Position numbers and translations under genes: made by a program
The notes under the pieces: model-generated
The model's input: the letters and a program-made list of their open reading frames with translations, nothing else
Database searches by the model: none
What the model was told of the DNA's origin: nothing
In this document: positions 18,725 through 27,799 of the stretch, piece by piece
How positions within the stretch are numbered: the stretch's first letter is position 1
How the letters are laid out: each line of letters begins with the position of its first letter
DNA from: VMCP01 sp965655465
GTDB lineage: Bacteria; Bacteroidota; Bacteroidia; NS11-12g; UBA955
DNA: 64,000 nt
Direction: 5' to 3'
Assembly: GCA_965655465.1 (NCBI GenBank)
Contig: CBFHGY010000004.1
Span: 8,601-72,600, forward strand

Positions 18725-21700
18725 TATTTTACAATAATACGAATTGGGGTAATTCCTTCTGAATTTTCTATTCTTAGGATATAGGTTCCTTGAGCTAAGC
18801 TGGAACTCCATTTGACAAAAAAGCCTTCGTTTTTAACTTCTAAGTCAGTCGCATGTACTTTTCCGAGCATATCTAACATCGTTACTTTTTCAATTTTGGG
18901 CAATCCTAAGATCCTTAAATACCCTAGTTCACTGGGGTTTGGAAAGACCTCGATGCTCCTGATAAGTTCAGATTTTCGGTTCATTTCTACCTTAATTGGA
19001 AATCTAAAGGTATCGTTAAACGCATTTTCATCGAAGTTGTTTTCCGCAAAGCAGGTTAATTGATATACCCCCTCTTCTTCAAAGTAAAGCACTTGGGTTG
19101 CTTGAACAGATTGGGTGTCATTCGGTTTTAAGCGGGGGTAAGGCATACTTTCGGTATACCACGACTGTCCGTTTTTATCTACTTGTAATACAAGCACCCC
19201 AGGAGAAACGGCAGAATCTCTTCCCGAATTGGTAATTTTTATATGGGGGTATAATTTAACACCTGTTTGATATACAGCGGCTATAGAGGGCGAATCGATT
19301 TGCAATATATTCAGGTCTCTCTTCGACCGGACGGTGTAGTATCTTGTGATTGTATCATTAGACCTGTCTTCATCATCGGGATGTTCCAACCATACTCGGA
19401 ATTGTCCAGACCCTGCATTATTAAATTGAAGATTCACCGGGAACTCAAATACTCTTTCTGCATTTGAATTCATATTGAAGGTATCCGAGGATTGATACAG
19501 CAAGGCTTTTTCAAAGGTCCAAGAACTCTTTAATATCATCCCAGCCATTGAATCTAGACCTTGGTTTCTAAATCGAACCCAAGAACTTTCAACACGATCT
19601 TTGATATAAAAAACCTGATCCTCTTCGGGTTTTGACAATGAATCCAAAAGTACATCTTTGGCAATTTGCACCTGAATGGTTTTTCTCAGTGTGTCATTAA
19701 TTGCATTGGCATCCTGTGGGTGTTTTACAATTACCATAACCTCATACGTGCCCGTAAAAAGTCTCTTGAATGGTTTTGTAAAACTCAAGACTCGTTTTTG
19801 ATCGGGCATTACATTCGATTGAATGGTTTCCTCAAACCAAATAGTCTGATTTCGTGTAATCGTTGCCGTTATCTCAGCCTGGAGCGAAGAGCTGTCATAC
19901 CCGGAATTCCCTACTCCTACACTCCACAGTTGTCCATCGGGATCGGTTGATATGGTACTGGGAAGATGAATTGTATCAAGGAAATAATCGCAAGAACGAC
20001 CCACATAAAACGGAGCGTTTAAGACATTATTCTCCGGATAGAGGTCTATGCTATCGGCCAAAAAGAATCTTGACAGATAGGAGCCTTTTTGGGTGGGTTT
20101 GAATTTCTTATTAAAGGTAAACGTTTGTCCGGAACGCCCATTTACATCCTTTCTCAAACTATCCTGATACAGCAAGACACCCAACTTATCGTATACTTCA
20201 AAGATCATTTTTACTTGATCGGCACGAAGCACTCCTTCATTAAATAAACGGCCTTTGATGTCTATATTTTGGTTTGGTTCATAAATGATATTGCTATCAG
20301 GAGTAATTATGGCCTCACAAGCCACGTCGATGGTTTTATAAATAAATGCGTTAAATATTTCAGTATCATTAGGCGTGTATTCATCATCTTTAAGTGCCGT
20401 GTATACGAGCCATTTCAAACGGCCTGTATCGTTACAAGGAAAGGTGGACCATACTAAAATTTGTGAACCTTGTGGACCTAAGTTCAGGTTCTGCTTTTCG
20501 CTCGAAATTTTAAGGTTATTCAACCAAATTTCCGAAACCACATCAAAGTTTCCGGTATTGGCGAAAGCAATATTCATAATAGTGGTAATAGGTTGTAAGG
20601 TATCCTTACGAGCAATGAAGGTAGAACTGCCGGAAGGATAGGCAGATCTTATAGTTACATCTCTTGCAGATCCAACAATGAATGTTCTTACAAAGGTATC
20701 ATTGTCTATAACCTGGTCACGGTAATGGGACACTATCAGGGTTAATGTATGTTTGCCATATTCCCAAGGCGCAAAGGTTTTAGGAAAGTTGTATTTTCTG
20801 TTAGATCCCGTACTTAAGGTATCGAAAATTGATTCATCATAATGCAATACGTTAGGACCTTTAATCAGACATCTGACCCTGAAACTATCATCAAAGTCGT
20901 TTACCCCCATATTGCCAATCAAAGCACTAGGTGCAAATGTATCTTTTGCATGTACATTAAACGTGTCTTTAGGCAAGCTAACATCTAAGGCAATGAGATC
21001 ATAATCCGCTTGTAAACGAGGTTCAATAATAAATTTATATGGTGCTCCGGGGTGAAAATCTACCCAATTGGTATCGCCTAAAGGAACTGCATAAAAGAAA
21101 GTTTTAGGTCGCACGGGCTGTTCCATTTGATAACCGAAAGCCACATTGTTCAAATCTAATTGCCTCACTCCCACATAAAAGGAGCCGTTTACGCGCACTT
21201 GTTTGGGCAAATCATATATATAGGTTCCTCCTTTAGTAATCAGAGAATCGCTATCCCATATAAGTTTTCCAGGCATTGCACGTGCAGAATCGTGTTCCCA
21301 AATACCCAATTTGAACAATCTACCCCCTCCGCTGAATGCGACGCTTATTTGGTTTAGATTCTTAGGTTTATTGCTATTAAAACGCGCTACAAAATCTCCC
21401 TGAGAACCGTTAAATCCGATACCCCCACCTGCAGGAGACTGGGTAATATCTCTGTAACTGTATATATTCTCATTTGCCCATCTTACTGAAAATTTAAGGT
21501 TATTACTGGTGTTATTATCGGAACTCTCTACAAATACGGTATCGGTTCCTTTATTGCTAGGACTTAAAGACGGGACGTTAACAATTTGTTCTTGACCTTC
21601 TTTCAAATTCACATAAAAACTATCCTTCTGTTTATTTACACCCTTGGTAAAGGTATAACATTTATACGACAGTAAATCCTGCCTACCTACATTACGCAAT

Positions 21701-22425
21701 AAAACCTTTACGCTATCCGGATTTCCAAGAGGCACGGGTATTTTACCCAGCGTATATACTTTACGAATATCTAAATCTTGATCTTCTTTGGGAAAACTAA
21801 AGCGAATGGTTGGGTGGTACTCCGTTACGTTTCTAAGGGAATCATCGGCAGTAACGCCCAAGGAATAGCGCACTTGAGGACTGTAATAGGCGTTCACCGT
21901 TGAGCTTCCCTCAAAATAAAATCGAATACTTCCCGGAATCGTATCAAATTGCTCATAAAATACAAAAACGGACAAATTATTGCCCTTCATTGTGTCAAAA
22001 ACAAAGGGTTTGTCGAAGGGGATTTTATAAAATCGATCATCGGGACCAATATGTGTTTGCGGGTGGTTGTAATACACTTCTGTGGCAGATTGGGTAGCGG
22101 CATTAAACGAAAGGGGGGTACTTCCCCAATCCGCGGTTTGCACATTTCCAAGCCAAATTTTCAAGGAGCAACTGCCATTAAAACTCGCACCATCGCTGCG
22201 CATAAACGATAAAGAGGTTAAACTATCGCCATGCTGCATGTTTCCCAGAACACTTTGAGGAAAAATATAGGCATATTTTGATTGATAATCGTCGAGGGTA
22301 TTGCGCTGAATCAAGGGTCCCGCTATAGTTCCCAAAAAAGCACCATCACCAATTTGAACAAATTGCGATTGTGCTATAGAGGAAAGTATAAAAAATAATG
22401 AAAGAAAAACCGTCCGGATACTCAT
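18724..22425 (-). CDS. Large secreted protein with type A T9SS sorting domain
   Basis: 1233 residues from ATG 22425 (MSIRTVFLSLFFILSSIAQSQ, a clear signal peptide). Starting upstream would add an implausible basic extension, and the promoter box at 22431-22438 would then lie inside the gene. After an N-terminal beta-sandwich region (about 25-230) come several repeated Ig/CARDB-like units with patterns such as DTFVRTFIV, NDTLRKTIQV and NDTITRYYTV. The last 75 residues (IEVFPNPSE, then MLDMLGKV, GTYILRI) are a type A Por secretion tail. It should be exported through the outer membrane. The exact role is unknown. Confidence 0.85.
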   Translation of the reverse strand: MSIRTVFLSLFFILSSIAQSQFVQIGDGAFLGTIAGPLIQRNTLDDYQSKYAYIFPQSVLGNMQHGDSLTSLSFMRSDGASFNGSCSLKIWLGNVQTADWGSTPLSFNAATQSATEVYYNHPQTHIGPDDRFYKIPFDKPFVFDTMKGNNLSVFVFYEQFDTIPGSIRFYFEGSSTVNAYYSPQVRYSLGVTADDSLRNVTEYHPTIRFSFPKEDQDLDIRKVYTLGKIPVPLGNPDSVKVLLRNVGRQDLLSYKCYTFTKGVNKQKDSFYVNLKEGQEQIVNVPSLSPSNKGTDTVFVESSDNNTSNNLKFSVRWANENIYSYRDITQSPAGGGIGFNGSQGDFVARFNSNKPKNLNQISVAFSGGGRLFKLGIWEHDSARAMPGKLIWDSDSLITKGGTYIYDLPKQVRVNGSFYVGVRQLDLNNVAFGYQMEQPVRPKTFFYAVPLGDTNWVDFHPGAPYKFIIEPRLQADYDLIALDVSLPKDTFNVHAKDTFAPSALIGNMGVNDFDDSFRVRCLIKGPNVLHYDESIFDTLSTGSNRKYNFPKTFAPWEYGKHTLTLIVSHYRDQVIDNDTFVRTFIVGSARDVTIRSAYPSGSSTFIARKDTLQPITTIMNIAFANTGNFDVVSEIWLNNLKISSEKQNLNLGPQGSQILVWSTFPCNDTGRLKWLVYTALKDDEYTPNDTEIFNAFIYKTIDVACEAIITPDSNIIYEPNQNIDIKGRLFNEGVLRADQVKMIFEVYDKLGVLLYQDSLRKDVNGRSGQTFTFNKKFKPTQKGSYLSRFFLADSIDLYPENNVLNAPFYVGRSCDYFLDTIHLPSTISTDPDGQLWSVGVGNSGYDSSSLQAEITATITRNQTIWFEETIQSNVMPDQKRVLSFTKPFKRLFTGTYEVMVIVKHPQDANAINDTLRKTIQVQIAKDVLLDSLSKPEEDQVFYIKDRVESSWVRFRNQGLDSMAGMILKSSWTFEKALLYQSSDTFNMNSNAERVFEFPVNLQFNNAGSGQFRVWLEHPDDEDRSNDTITRYYTVRSKRDLNILQIDSPSIAAVYQTGVKLYPHIKITNSGRDSAVSPGVLVLQVDKNGQSWYTESMPYPRLKPNDTQSVQATQVLYFEEEGVYQLTCFAENNFDENAFNDTFRFPIKVEMNRKSELIRSIEVFPNPSELGYLRILGLPKIEKVTMLDMLGKVHATDLEVKNEGFFVKWSSSLAQGTYILRIENSEGITPIRIIVK

Positions 22426-22430
22426 ATAAA

Positions 22431-22438
22431 CAAAAGTA
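22431..22438 (-). promoter_or_regulatory. -7 box of the T9SS protein gene (TACTTTTG)
   Basis: Minus-strand TAnnTTTG match, 5 nt before the ATG at 22425. This suggests a leaderless or near-leaderless mRNA. Confidence 0.5.
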
Positions 22439-22450
22439 CCCAAATTTCGC

Positions 22451-22462
22451 ACGTATATACGT
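22451..22462. promoter_or_regulatory. Perfect 12-bp palindrome in the divergent promoter region
   Basis: ACGTATATACGT lies between the divergent T9SS protein gene and pyrF. A binding site for a dimeric regulator is possible. Confidence 0.3.
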
Positions 22463-22476
22463 AATTTGCATCTAAA

Positions 22477-23295
22477 GTGAAAAAAGCTGACATTATTCAT
22501 CAAATAAGACAGAAAAATAGCTTTCTGTGCACCGGTTTAGATACGGAGATGGGGAAACTTCCCGGCCATTTGCCCAAAGACGAGACGGGATTTTTACGTT
22601 TTAATAGAGAAATTATCGAATCCACCGCGCCATATTCCATTTCCTACAAGATAAACACCGCTTTTTACGAGCAATATGGGTCACAAGGTTGGCAGTGGAT
22701 GGAGGAAACCCTCTCCTATTTGCCTGGGGAAACCTTAAAGATAGCAGATGCCAAGCGAGGCGACATAGGCAATACCAGCACGATGTATGCACGGGCTTTC
22801 TTTGAGCGCATGCAGTTCGATGCCATTACTGTTTCCCCTTACATGGGCGAAGATAGCTTACGCCCTTTCTTAGAATTTAAAGATAAATTTATCATTTGTT
22901 TGGCCTTAACCAGCAATCCCGGTCACCACGACTTTCAATTGCAGCGCAATGAATCTGGAAAAGCCCTTTACGAAACGGTTTTAGAGCGGGTATCAAAGTG
23001 GGGAAATCCCGATAATTTGATGTTTGTGGCTGGTGGTACCCACAATGAGATCCTCAAACAATTGCGAATGCTCGTTCCTGAACACTTTTTATTGGTACCT
23101 GGAATTGGTGCACAAGGGGGTAGCTTGGAAGAAGTCGTTAATCATGCATCCAACCCAGATTTGGGCTTAATTGTAAACAGCAGTCGGGGAATAATCTATG
23201 CGGGTTCTGGCGAAGACTATGCCGAGAAAGCTGGTCAAGCGGCACAATTATTAGCCTCTGAAATGCACGGATACGTTAGTAAGAGTTTCGTGTAA
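22477..23295 (+). CDS. pyrF: Orotidine 5'-phosphate decarboxylase, type 2
   Basis: 272 residues from GTG 22477. It has FLCTGLDTEMGKLP near the N-terminus, catalytic KIADAKRGDIGNTS (about 90-105) and VPGIGAQGG (about 210). These are hallmarks of the longer type 2 family. It converts OMP to UMP, the last step of pyrimidine synthesis begun by CarB. Its last 45 bp overlap the 3' end of convergent coaE, and no terminator separates the two genes. Confidence 0.93.
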   Translation: MKKADIIHQIRQKNSFLCTGLDTEMGKLPGHLPKDETGFLRFNREIIESTAPYSISYKINTAFYEQYGSQGWQWMEETLSYLPGETLKIADAKRGDIGNTSTMYARAFFERMQFDAITVSPYMGEDSLRPFLEFKDKFIICLALTSNPGHHDFQLQRNESGKALYETVLERVSKWGNPDNLMFVAGGTHNEILKQLRMLVPEHFLLVPGIGAQGGSLEEVVNHASNPDLGLIVNSSRGIIYAGSGEDYAEKAGQAAQLLASEMHGYVSKSFV

Positions 23296-23850
23296 GCGCA
23301 ACACTTGTTTAATAACACTTTGCTCGTTGTCGTTATCAATTTGGTAATCCACTTTATCTCGCAGTTCTTCTTGGTCCATTTGCATCTTAATGATATTCAA
23401 GATTTCCTGCCGAGATCGGTGATCGCGTTCTATAACGCGTGAAATTCGGGTTTCTAGAGGAGCAAAAACACCAATAACTTTATCTACCGTTTTATCGGCA
23501 CCACTTTCAAATAAAATAGCGGCTTCTTTCAGTACATAAGGCGCTTTTTGCTGCTTAGACCAATCGTAAAATCGCTGAAACACCCTTGGGTGTACTAACT
23601 TGTTGAGTGTATCGCGCTCTTGATGATTTTTAAGTATTTCGCGTAGGTATTCTCGGTTGATTTCTCCGCTATCGAGATATGTTTGAACCCCAAAGGCAGC
23701 TATAAGATCTGCCTTTAGGATTAAATCAGAATTATAAAGATTTTTTACTTCTAAATCGGCCTCAAAAACGGGAATGCCTAATTGCTTAAAGATCTGACAA
23801 ACCCATGATTTACCCGTTCCAATGCCACCAGTTACGCCAACTTTAAGCAT
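23251..23850 (-). CDS. coaE: Dephospho-CoA kinase
   Basis: 199 residues. P-loop GVTGGIGTGKSWV at 5-17, FEADLEVK at about 30 and VIERDHRSRQEIL near 145 fit CoaE, which makes CoA from dephospho-CoA and ATP. The last 15 codons overlap pyrF on the other strand. It is the last gene of the nusB-DUF1573-yajC-coaE operon, an order often seen in Bacteroidota. It starts 12 nt after yajC. Confidence 0.9.
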   Translation of the reverse strand: MLKVGVTGGIGTGKSWVCQIFKQLGIPVFEADLEVKNLYNSDLILKADLIAAFGVQTYLDSGEINREYLREILKNHQERDTLNKLVHPRVFQRFYDWSKQQKAPYVLKEAAILFESGADKTVDKVIGVFAPLETRISRVIERDHRSRQEILNIIKMQMDQEELRDKVDYQIDNDNEQSVIKQVLRLHETLTNVSVHFRG

Positions 23851-23862
23851 ATATAAAGGTTA

Positions 23863-24192
23863 TTAAGCCTCCTTTTTAGGGGCTGGGTAGGCTAATTGGG
23901 TATTTTCCATACTTACACCATTCGCCTCTATCTTCATTTTACCATCTTCTAATTGTAAAATCATGAATTTCTCCGTCATACTTTCAATTTTACCGTGTAT
24001 TCCCCCGGTAGTAACTACATAATCTCCCTTTTTCAATTCTGAAATGAAGGTTTTCGTCTTCTTTTGACGGCGCATTTGAGGCCAAACCATAAAAAAGAAA
24101 AACACGGCCATGATTAACATGAGCACAATAGGATTCATACCTCCGGGAGCCGGAGCTGCTTGTAACAATGTAGTTATAGTTTGTAGATTCAT
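23863..24192 (-). CDS. yajC: Preprotein translocase subunit YajC
   Basis: 109 residues: a single membrane helix (PIVLMLIMAVFFFFMVWPQMRRQKK) followed by a small cytoplasmic domain with LKKGDYVVTTGGIHGKI. YajC associates with SecDF. The gene sits between DUF1573 and coaE; the DUF1573 stop is 1 nt upstream. Confidence 0.93.
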   Translation of the reverse strand: MNLQTITTLLQAAPAPGGMNPIVLMLIMAVFFFFMVWPQMRRQKKTKTFISELKKGDYVVTTGGIHGKIESMTEKFMILQLEDGKMKIEANGVSMENTQLAYPAPKKEA

Positions 24193-24193
24193 T

Positions 24194-24673
24194 TTAATGA
24201 TTATTGTGTTCTGAGTCTGTAGCTAAAATATTGGCTTTGAAAATAAGCAATACGGTTGGTGTAGTAGCATTTTCAAATTGCACATCGATATTTTTCTCTA
24301 CCAGTGGGTTATCTATTCCTCCTTTACCCTTAGAGTCGAATGTCGCAACGACTTTGCCCTCTCCTCCTGGTGGAATAACCTCTTCGGTCCACTCAGGACT
24401 GGTGCAACCGCAAGAAGCCGATACGCGGGCAATTGTTAAGGGACCTTCCCCGATATTCTTAAAACGAAAAGTGTGTTGAACAACATCTCCATCTTTAATA
24501 TTTCCAAACTCAAAAACGCTATCGACGAATTGCGCGGTACCTTTGGGTTTTTGAGATTCGGGAGATTCAGGATTAAAAGACTCGATATCGCTAGGGGTAA
24601 TTTCTTTATTACTTGGGGTACAAGCCACCCAAGCAACACTTAAAATCATATAGAAAAATGAGCGTAAGGTCAT
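24194..24673 (-). CDS. DUF1573 lipoprotein
   Basis: 159 residues. Signal MTLRSFFYMILSVAWVAC ends in a lipobox Cys18. The domain (FEFGNIKDGDVVQHTFRFKN, ASCGCTSPEW, IPPGGEGKVVATFDSKGK) is DUF1573, an Ig-like beta-sandwich common in Bacteroidota. Function unknown. It lies in the nusB operon. Confidence 0.85.
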   Translation of the reverse strand: MTLRSFFYMILSVAWVACTPSNKEITPSDIESFNPESPESQKPKGTAQFVDSVFEFGNIKDGDVVQHTFRFKNIGEGPLTIARVSASCGCTSPEWTEEVIPPGGEGKVVATFDSKGKGGIDNPLVEKNIDVQFENATTPTVLLIFKANILATDSEHNNH

Positions 24674-24691
24674 AATACAAAAGTATTGTTT

Positions 24692-25621
24692 TTACTTTAA
24701 ACCTCTGCCGGTTTTCTGGATTTCTCCTCGATTTTCTAGATCAATTCGCAGCTTATCCATAATCCCATTTACAAATTTGGAACTATTCGGGGTACTGTAG
24801 TTTTTGGTAATCTCTAAATACTCGTTTATAGTAACCCTAACTGGAATTTCAGGACAATACAAAAATTCGGTAAGGGTGAGTTTAAGTATTAACAAATCCA
24901 TAATAGCGATACGCGAAGGATCCCAATTTTGGGTAACCTCTGAAATTAGCGTTTCGTAACGTTCGGAATTGGCAATGGTATCTTTTAACATTTGAGAGGC
25001 CCAATAAGCTTCTTCGTCGCTGGGTTTTACTCCTGCTTTGATGTTTAAATTGTCTAAACTTTTGGAGAGTTCTAGGGTTTTTGCCACATCTCTAATGGTA
25101 TACGGAGCATCATCAAACCAAACGGGATAAATTTCCTCTATGGCATTATTAAAACCTTCATGTGTTTCTAAAAAAGCATAATAGGTGTTTTCTAAAAACT
25201 CTTTTTGTTGGTCTGCATTCGGAGAGAAAAAGATGCTATAATCTTTTGCAAAGTCGTATCCTTTTAAATCGTTATACCATTGTTCAAAATGGTTTTCCGC
25301 CTCCGACCATTTAAAGCCATAATACCCTGCATGAAGGGTTTGATTATGAACTTGGTCTAATAATTTAGTGCCATTTAATAGGGAAAACTGATCGATTTTT
25401 TCTTTACTGGGATAATATTTTCCCTTTTCAAAATCCTGCTTTGCCAAAGCGTATTCGCGCAATTGGTACGGAAAGTCTAAAAGAAATAAATAACATTCAT
25501 GAACCAAGGAAAGTCTTTCAAAAAGCTCTTGAGAAAATTGAGCGATGGGCACTTCTTTACTCTGATTCCAAGAATAGAGTGTTTGAAGGGTTTTAATGCG
25601 TACGAGTCGGCGTGAAATCAT
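24692..25621 (-). CDS. nusB: Transcription antitermination protein NusB (long Bacteroidota form)
   Basis: 309 residues, about twice the E. coli length. The start RRLVRIKTLQTLYSWN and the C-terminal PVRVTINEYLEITKNYSTPNSSKFVNGIMDKL match NusB; about 150 helical residues in between form the Bacteroidota-type extension. NusB with NusE binds boxA RNA and supports rRNA antitermination. First gene of the operon, with a -7 box 16 nt upstream. Confidence 0.9.
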   Translation of the reverse strand: MISRRLVRIKTLQTLYSWNQSKEVPIAQFSQELFERLSLVHECYLFLLDFPYQLREYALAKQDFEKGKYYPSKEKIDQFSLLNGTKLLDQVHNQTLHAGYYGFKWSEAENHFEQWYNDLKGYDFAKDYSIFFSPNADQQKEFLENTYYAFLETHEGFNNAIEEIYPVWFDDAPYTIRDVAKTLELSKSLDNLNIKAGVKPSDEEAYWASQMLKDTIANSERYETLISEVTQNWDPSRIAIMDLLILKLTLTEFLYCPEIPVRVTINEYLEITKNYSTPNSSKFVNGIMDKLRIDLENRGEIQKTGRGLK

Positions 25622-25637
25622 CAGAACGTTGTGTCTG

Positions 25638-25645
25638 CAAAGATA
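25638..25645 (-). promoter_or_regulatory. -7 box of nusB (TATCTTTG)
   Basis: Minus-strand TAnnTTTG match, 16 nt before the nusB ATG. Confidence 0.5.
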
Positions 25646-25676
25646 GTGTTTTTTCTTTGTTAATAGGTCTGCATAT

Positions 25677-25698
25677 TTATCCGTTTATATACGGATAA
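25677..25698. promoter_or_regulatory. Inverted repeat between nusB and the helical protein gene
   Basis: TTATCCGT and ACGGATAA form an 8-bp stem around a 6-nt loop, with no T tract. It may be an operator. Confidence 0.35.
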
Positions 25699-25737
25699 TA
25701 GACGAATAGAAGGCTTTGATGCTTAGATATTTGAGGC

Positions 25738-26079
25738 ATGAAAATAGAAACAAACATCCACCAGAACATCCAATTATTTGCTCAAGAGCTGGGCGTTTCA
25801 GCAAGTAAAGACGCACTTTCAGAAAAAGTACGGGGCGAAATTATCGCCGCTGCCATTGCGATTGCCCGCAGTAAGGAACCGGAAAAAGAAAAAAAGTTGC
25901 ACACCATTTACGATATAGAACGCACCTTTATAAGATGCTCCAAACTCCTAGCGTCGCTTTGGACAGCCCGCAAGCATGGAGAAATTACTGAAACCGTTTT
26001 TTTAAACTTAGAAATCCAAATTAACGACCAACTAAAACGCTTATTGCGTGCGAGTCAAGAATTGAAAATCTTTAATTAG
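25738..26079 (+). CDS. Hypothetical all-helical protein
   Basis: 113 residues, no signal peptide or membrane segment, predicted to be helical throughout. Charged amphipathic segments run IIAAAIAIARSKEPEKEKK, IERTFIRCSKLLASLWTARK and LEIQINDQLKRLLRASQEL. The pattern resembles small four-helix-bundle proteins but I cannot assign a family. Its stop overlaps the convergent M43 protease gene by 4 bp. Codon use is ordinary, so it is probably a real gene. Confidence 0.6.
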   Translation: MKIETNIHQNIQLFAQELGVSASKDALSEKVRGEIIAAAIAIARSKEPEKEKKLHTIYDIERTFIRCSKLLASLWTARKHGEITETVFLNLEIQINDQLKRLLRASQELKIFN

Positions 26080-27446
26080 TCGTAAATAAACCGAACGGTT
26101 TTTTTGATGTCTCCAGAGGCATTTTTTAGAACCCCTATATAGTGCCCGCTCGCATGTTTGCGCATATCAAAAACCGTCTCATTTTGGTTTATTTCCTGTT
26201 CATCTATAACCAATTGACCTATACTGTTGTAGACAGAGAATCTAACCCCATGATCTAATACCTCTTTTGTGAGCTCCACTACCAAGGTTTTATTGTCTGA
26301 TCTTGGAAAAATGAGAACTTTATCGTAGATAATTGTGTCAAAAATTCGGCTTTTAACTTCTACTTCAGCGGAAGAAATAATCTCCTTCCGATACGTTTTT
26401 ATTACATTGTACATGACCTCTGATTGTCCATTGGTAAACATGTTCTGACATTCATGTGTTGAATAATCCATGTAGTTTTCAACCATATCGGGGAAATCAT
26501 TGGCTTCTGTACAGGTATTTCTGTTTTTTTCACAGGTGAAATTAGAACCCGTTCCTTGCAAAGGAGTGTCGTCTATATAGTCATCAAGCAAACATCTGTT
26601 TGCCATAAATTGATCGTCTGCCCATATGTGTCTAAGTCCAAAGTAGTGACCGAATTCATGGGTTGCCACACGACCTTTATTAGATGCCTGCAGTACGGAA
26701 GTTGTTGCTCTGCGGTTATTTCGGCCTATACACTTATAATGGATAACCACACCTTGTTCCGGATCTGCTACAAACACATTCGATTGCCAAAAGGGATGTC
26801 CATACGGAGGATAGGCAAATCCTAAAACTTGATCTTGACCATTAACGGTCATATCGCACACCCAAACATTGATGTATTTTCTAGGATCCCAAGCATCTAC
26901 TCCACCGCGACTGCTATATTTCATGTTGTTATTTACCCCTTGGGTGGTGCCCCAACTGGTAACGGTAGTGGGCACTTTATTGATTCCATTGGTTGGATTT
27001 CCATTGGGATCTTTATCTGCAAGAACGAATTGTATTCGGGTGTCACCGGCTCGAGATTTGAAAATATTGCGAATATTTACCGTATCCGAATTGCGTTTTC
27101 TAAAGTCTTCATTGAGCACTTCAATTTGATTGAATATGAGACTATCTTCTACGTTCTCGTATGCACTGGAATACAATACATGAAAAACCACAGGCGCAAT
27201 AAAAACGCTGTCGTAGGTATAAATAGTATCTCGTACTTTCTTCTTGCGTTTGGAAATGTTTTTACCTGAATTAATAGTTTGAACATATTGCTTGTCGTAG
27301 GCGTTTTTAAAACCTGGATATTTTTGTTCAAGGTGCTGGATTACAGCAGAATGTCCGCAAGGTTCCGGGATATTTCCTTCATTAACTTGAGAAAAAAGCA
27401 CCGACGATGCACCCAACCAAAATAACAAGAGTAATTTTTTATGCAT
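26076..27446 (-). CDS. Secreted M43 (pappalysin-like) zinc metalloprotease with T9SS tail
   Basis: 456 residues from ATG 27446 (MHKKLLLLFWLGASSVLFSQ, a signal peptide). A longer frame upstream overlaps the terminator hairpin and is unlikely. The zinc site HEFGHYFGLRH (HExxHxxGxxH) is intact, followed by a Met-turn in MVENYMDYSTHEC. VVIHYKCIGRNN and the Cys pairs are typical of M43B. The last 75 residues (VLIFPRSDNKTLVVEL, later YNSIGQLV) form a type A-like sorting domain, so it should be exported by T9SS and cleaved at the surface. Confidence 0.88.
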   Translation of the reverse strand: MHKKLLLLFWLGASSVLFSQVNEGNIPEPCGHSAVIQHLEQKYPGFKNAYDKQYVQTINSGKNISKRKKKVRDTIYTYDSVFIAPVVFHVLYSSAYENVEDSLIFNQIEVLNEDFRKRNSDTVNIRNIFKSRAGDTRIQFVLADKDPNGNPTNGINKVPTTVTSWGTTQGVNNNMKYSSRGGVDAWDPRKYINVWVCDMTVNGQDQVLGFAYPPYGHPFWQSNVFVADPEQGVVIHYKCIGRNNRRATTSVLQASNKGRVATHEFGHYFGLRHIWADDQFMANRCLLDDYIDDTPLQGTGSNFTCEKNRNTCTEANDFPDMVENYMDYSTHECQNMFTNGQSEVMYNVIKTYRKEIISSAEVEVKSRIFDTIIYDKVLIFPRSDNKTLVVELTKEVLDHGVRFSVYNSIGQLVIDEQEINQNETVFDMRKHASGHYIGVLKNASGDIKKTVRFIYD

Positions 27447-27464
27447 AAAATAAAAGGCAATAAA

Positions 27465-27508
27465 CGAAAAAAAGCGCAAATCAGGGCAATTTGAACCTGT
27501 TTTGCGCT
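27465..27508 (-). terminator. Terminator after fdx-iscX
   Basis: On the minus strand, AGCGCAAAACAGG pairs with CCTGATTTGCGCT (one mismatch in 13) and is followed by six T. It lies between the iscX stop and the M43 start. Confidence 0.75.
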
Positions 27509-27530
27509 GTGTTATGATTAACAAATGACC

Positions 27531-27758
27531 CTATTGATTATCGCGCCATTCGTAGACCCATTGAGATTGGATCATTTCGAGATGCCCTTCATTGCATTCT
27601 TCTCGAGTACCCACAAATTCAGGGATTTCAAGAACCCATTCAATAAGCTCGGTAAAGCGGATGCGGTAAATTTTATCTTCTCCAAAGTCATCTCCAAAGC
27701 GTTCATAAAGTTTCATAGCAACGTCTTCGTGATCTTTCCAGTATATAGGCAGTTCCAT
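27531..27758 (-). CDS. iscX: Fe-S assembly protein IscX
   Basis: 75 residues, close to E. coli IscX (66), with a WKDHEDVAMKLYERFGD start, RFTELIEWVLEIPEF and a C-terminal MIQSQWVYEW. IscX is a small acidic winged-helix-like protein that binds IscS and modulates iron delivery in ISC-type assembly. It lies 41 bp after the ferredoxin gene on the same strand, a link seen in ISC operons, and ends at a strong terminator. Confidence 0.85.
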   Translation of the reverse strand: MELPIYWKDHEDVAMKLYERFGDDFGEDKIYRIRFTELIEWVLEIPEFVGTREECNEGHLEMIQSQWVYEWRDNQ

Positions 27759-27799
27759 AATGTTTGTTTTTTTCAGTTTTTATATTACAAAATATCGGA

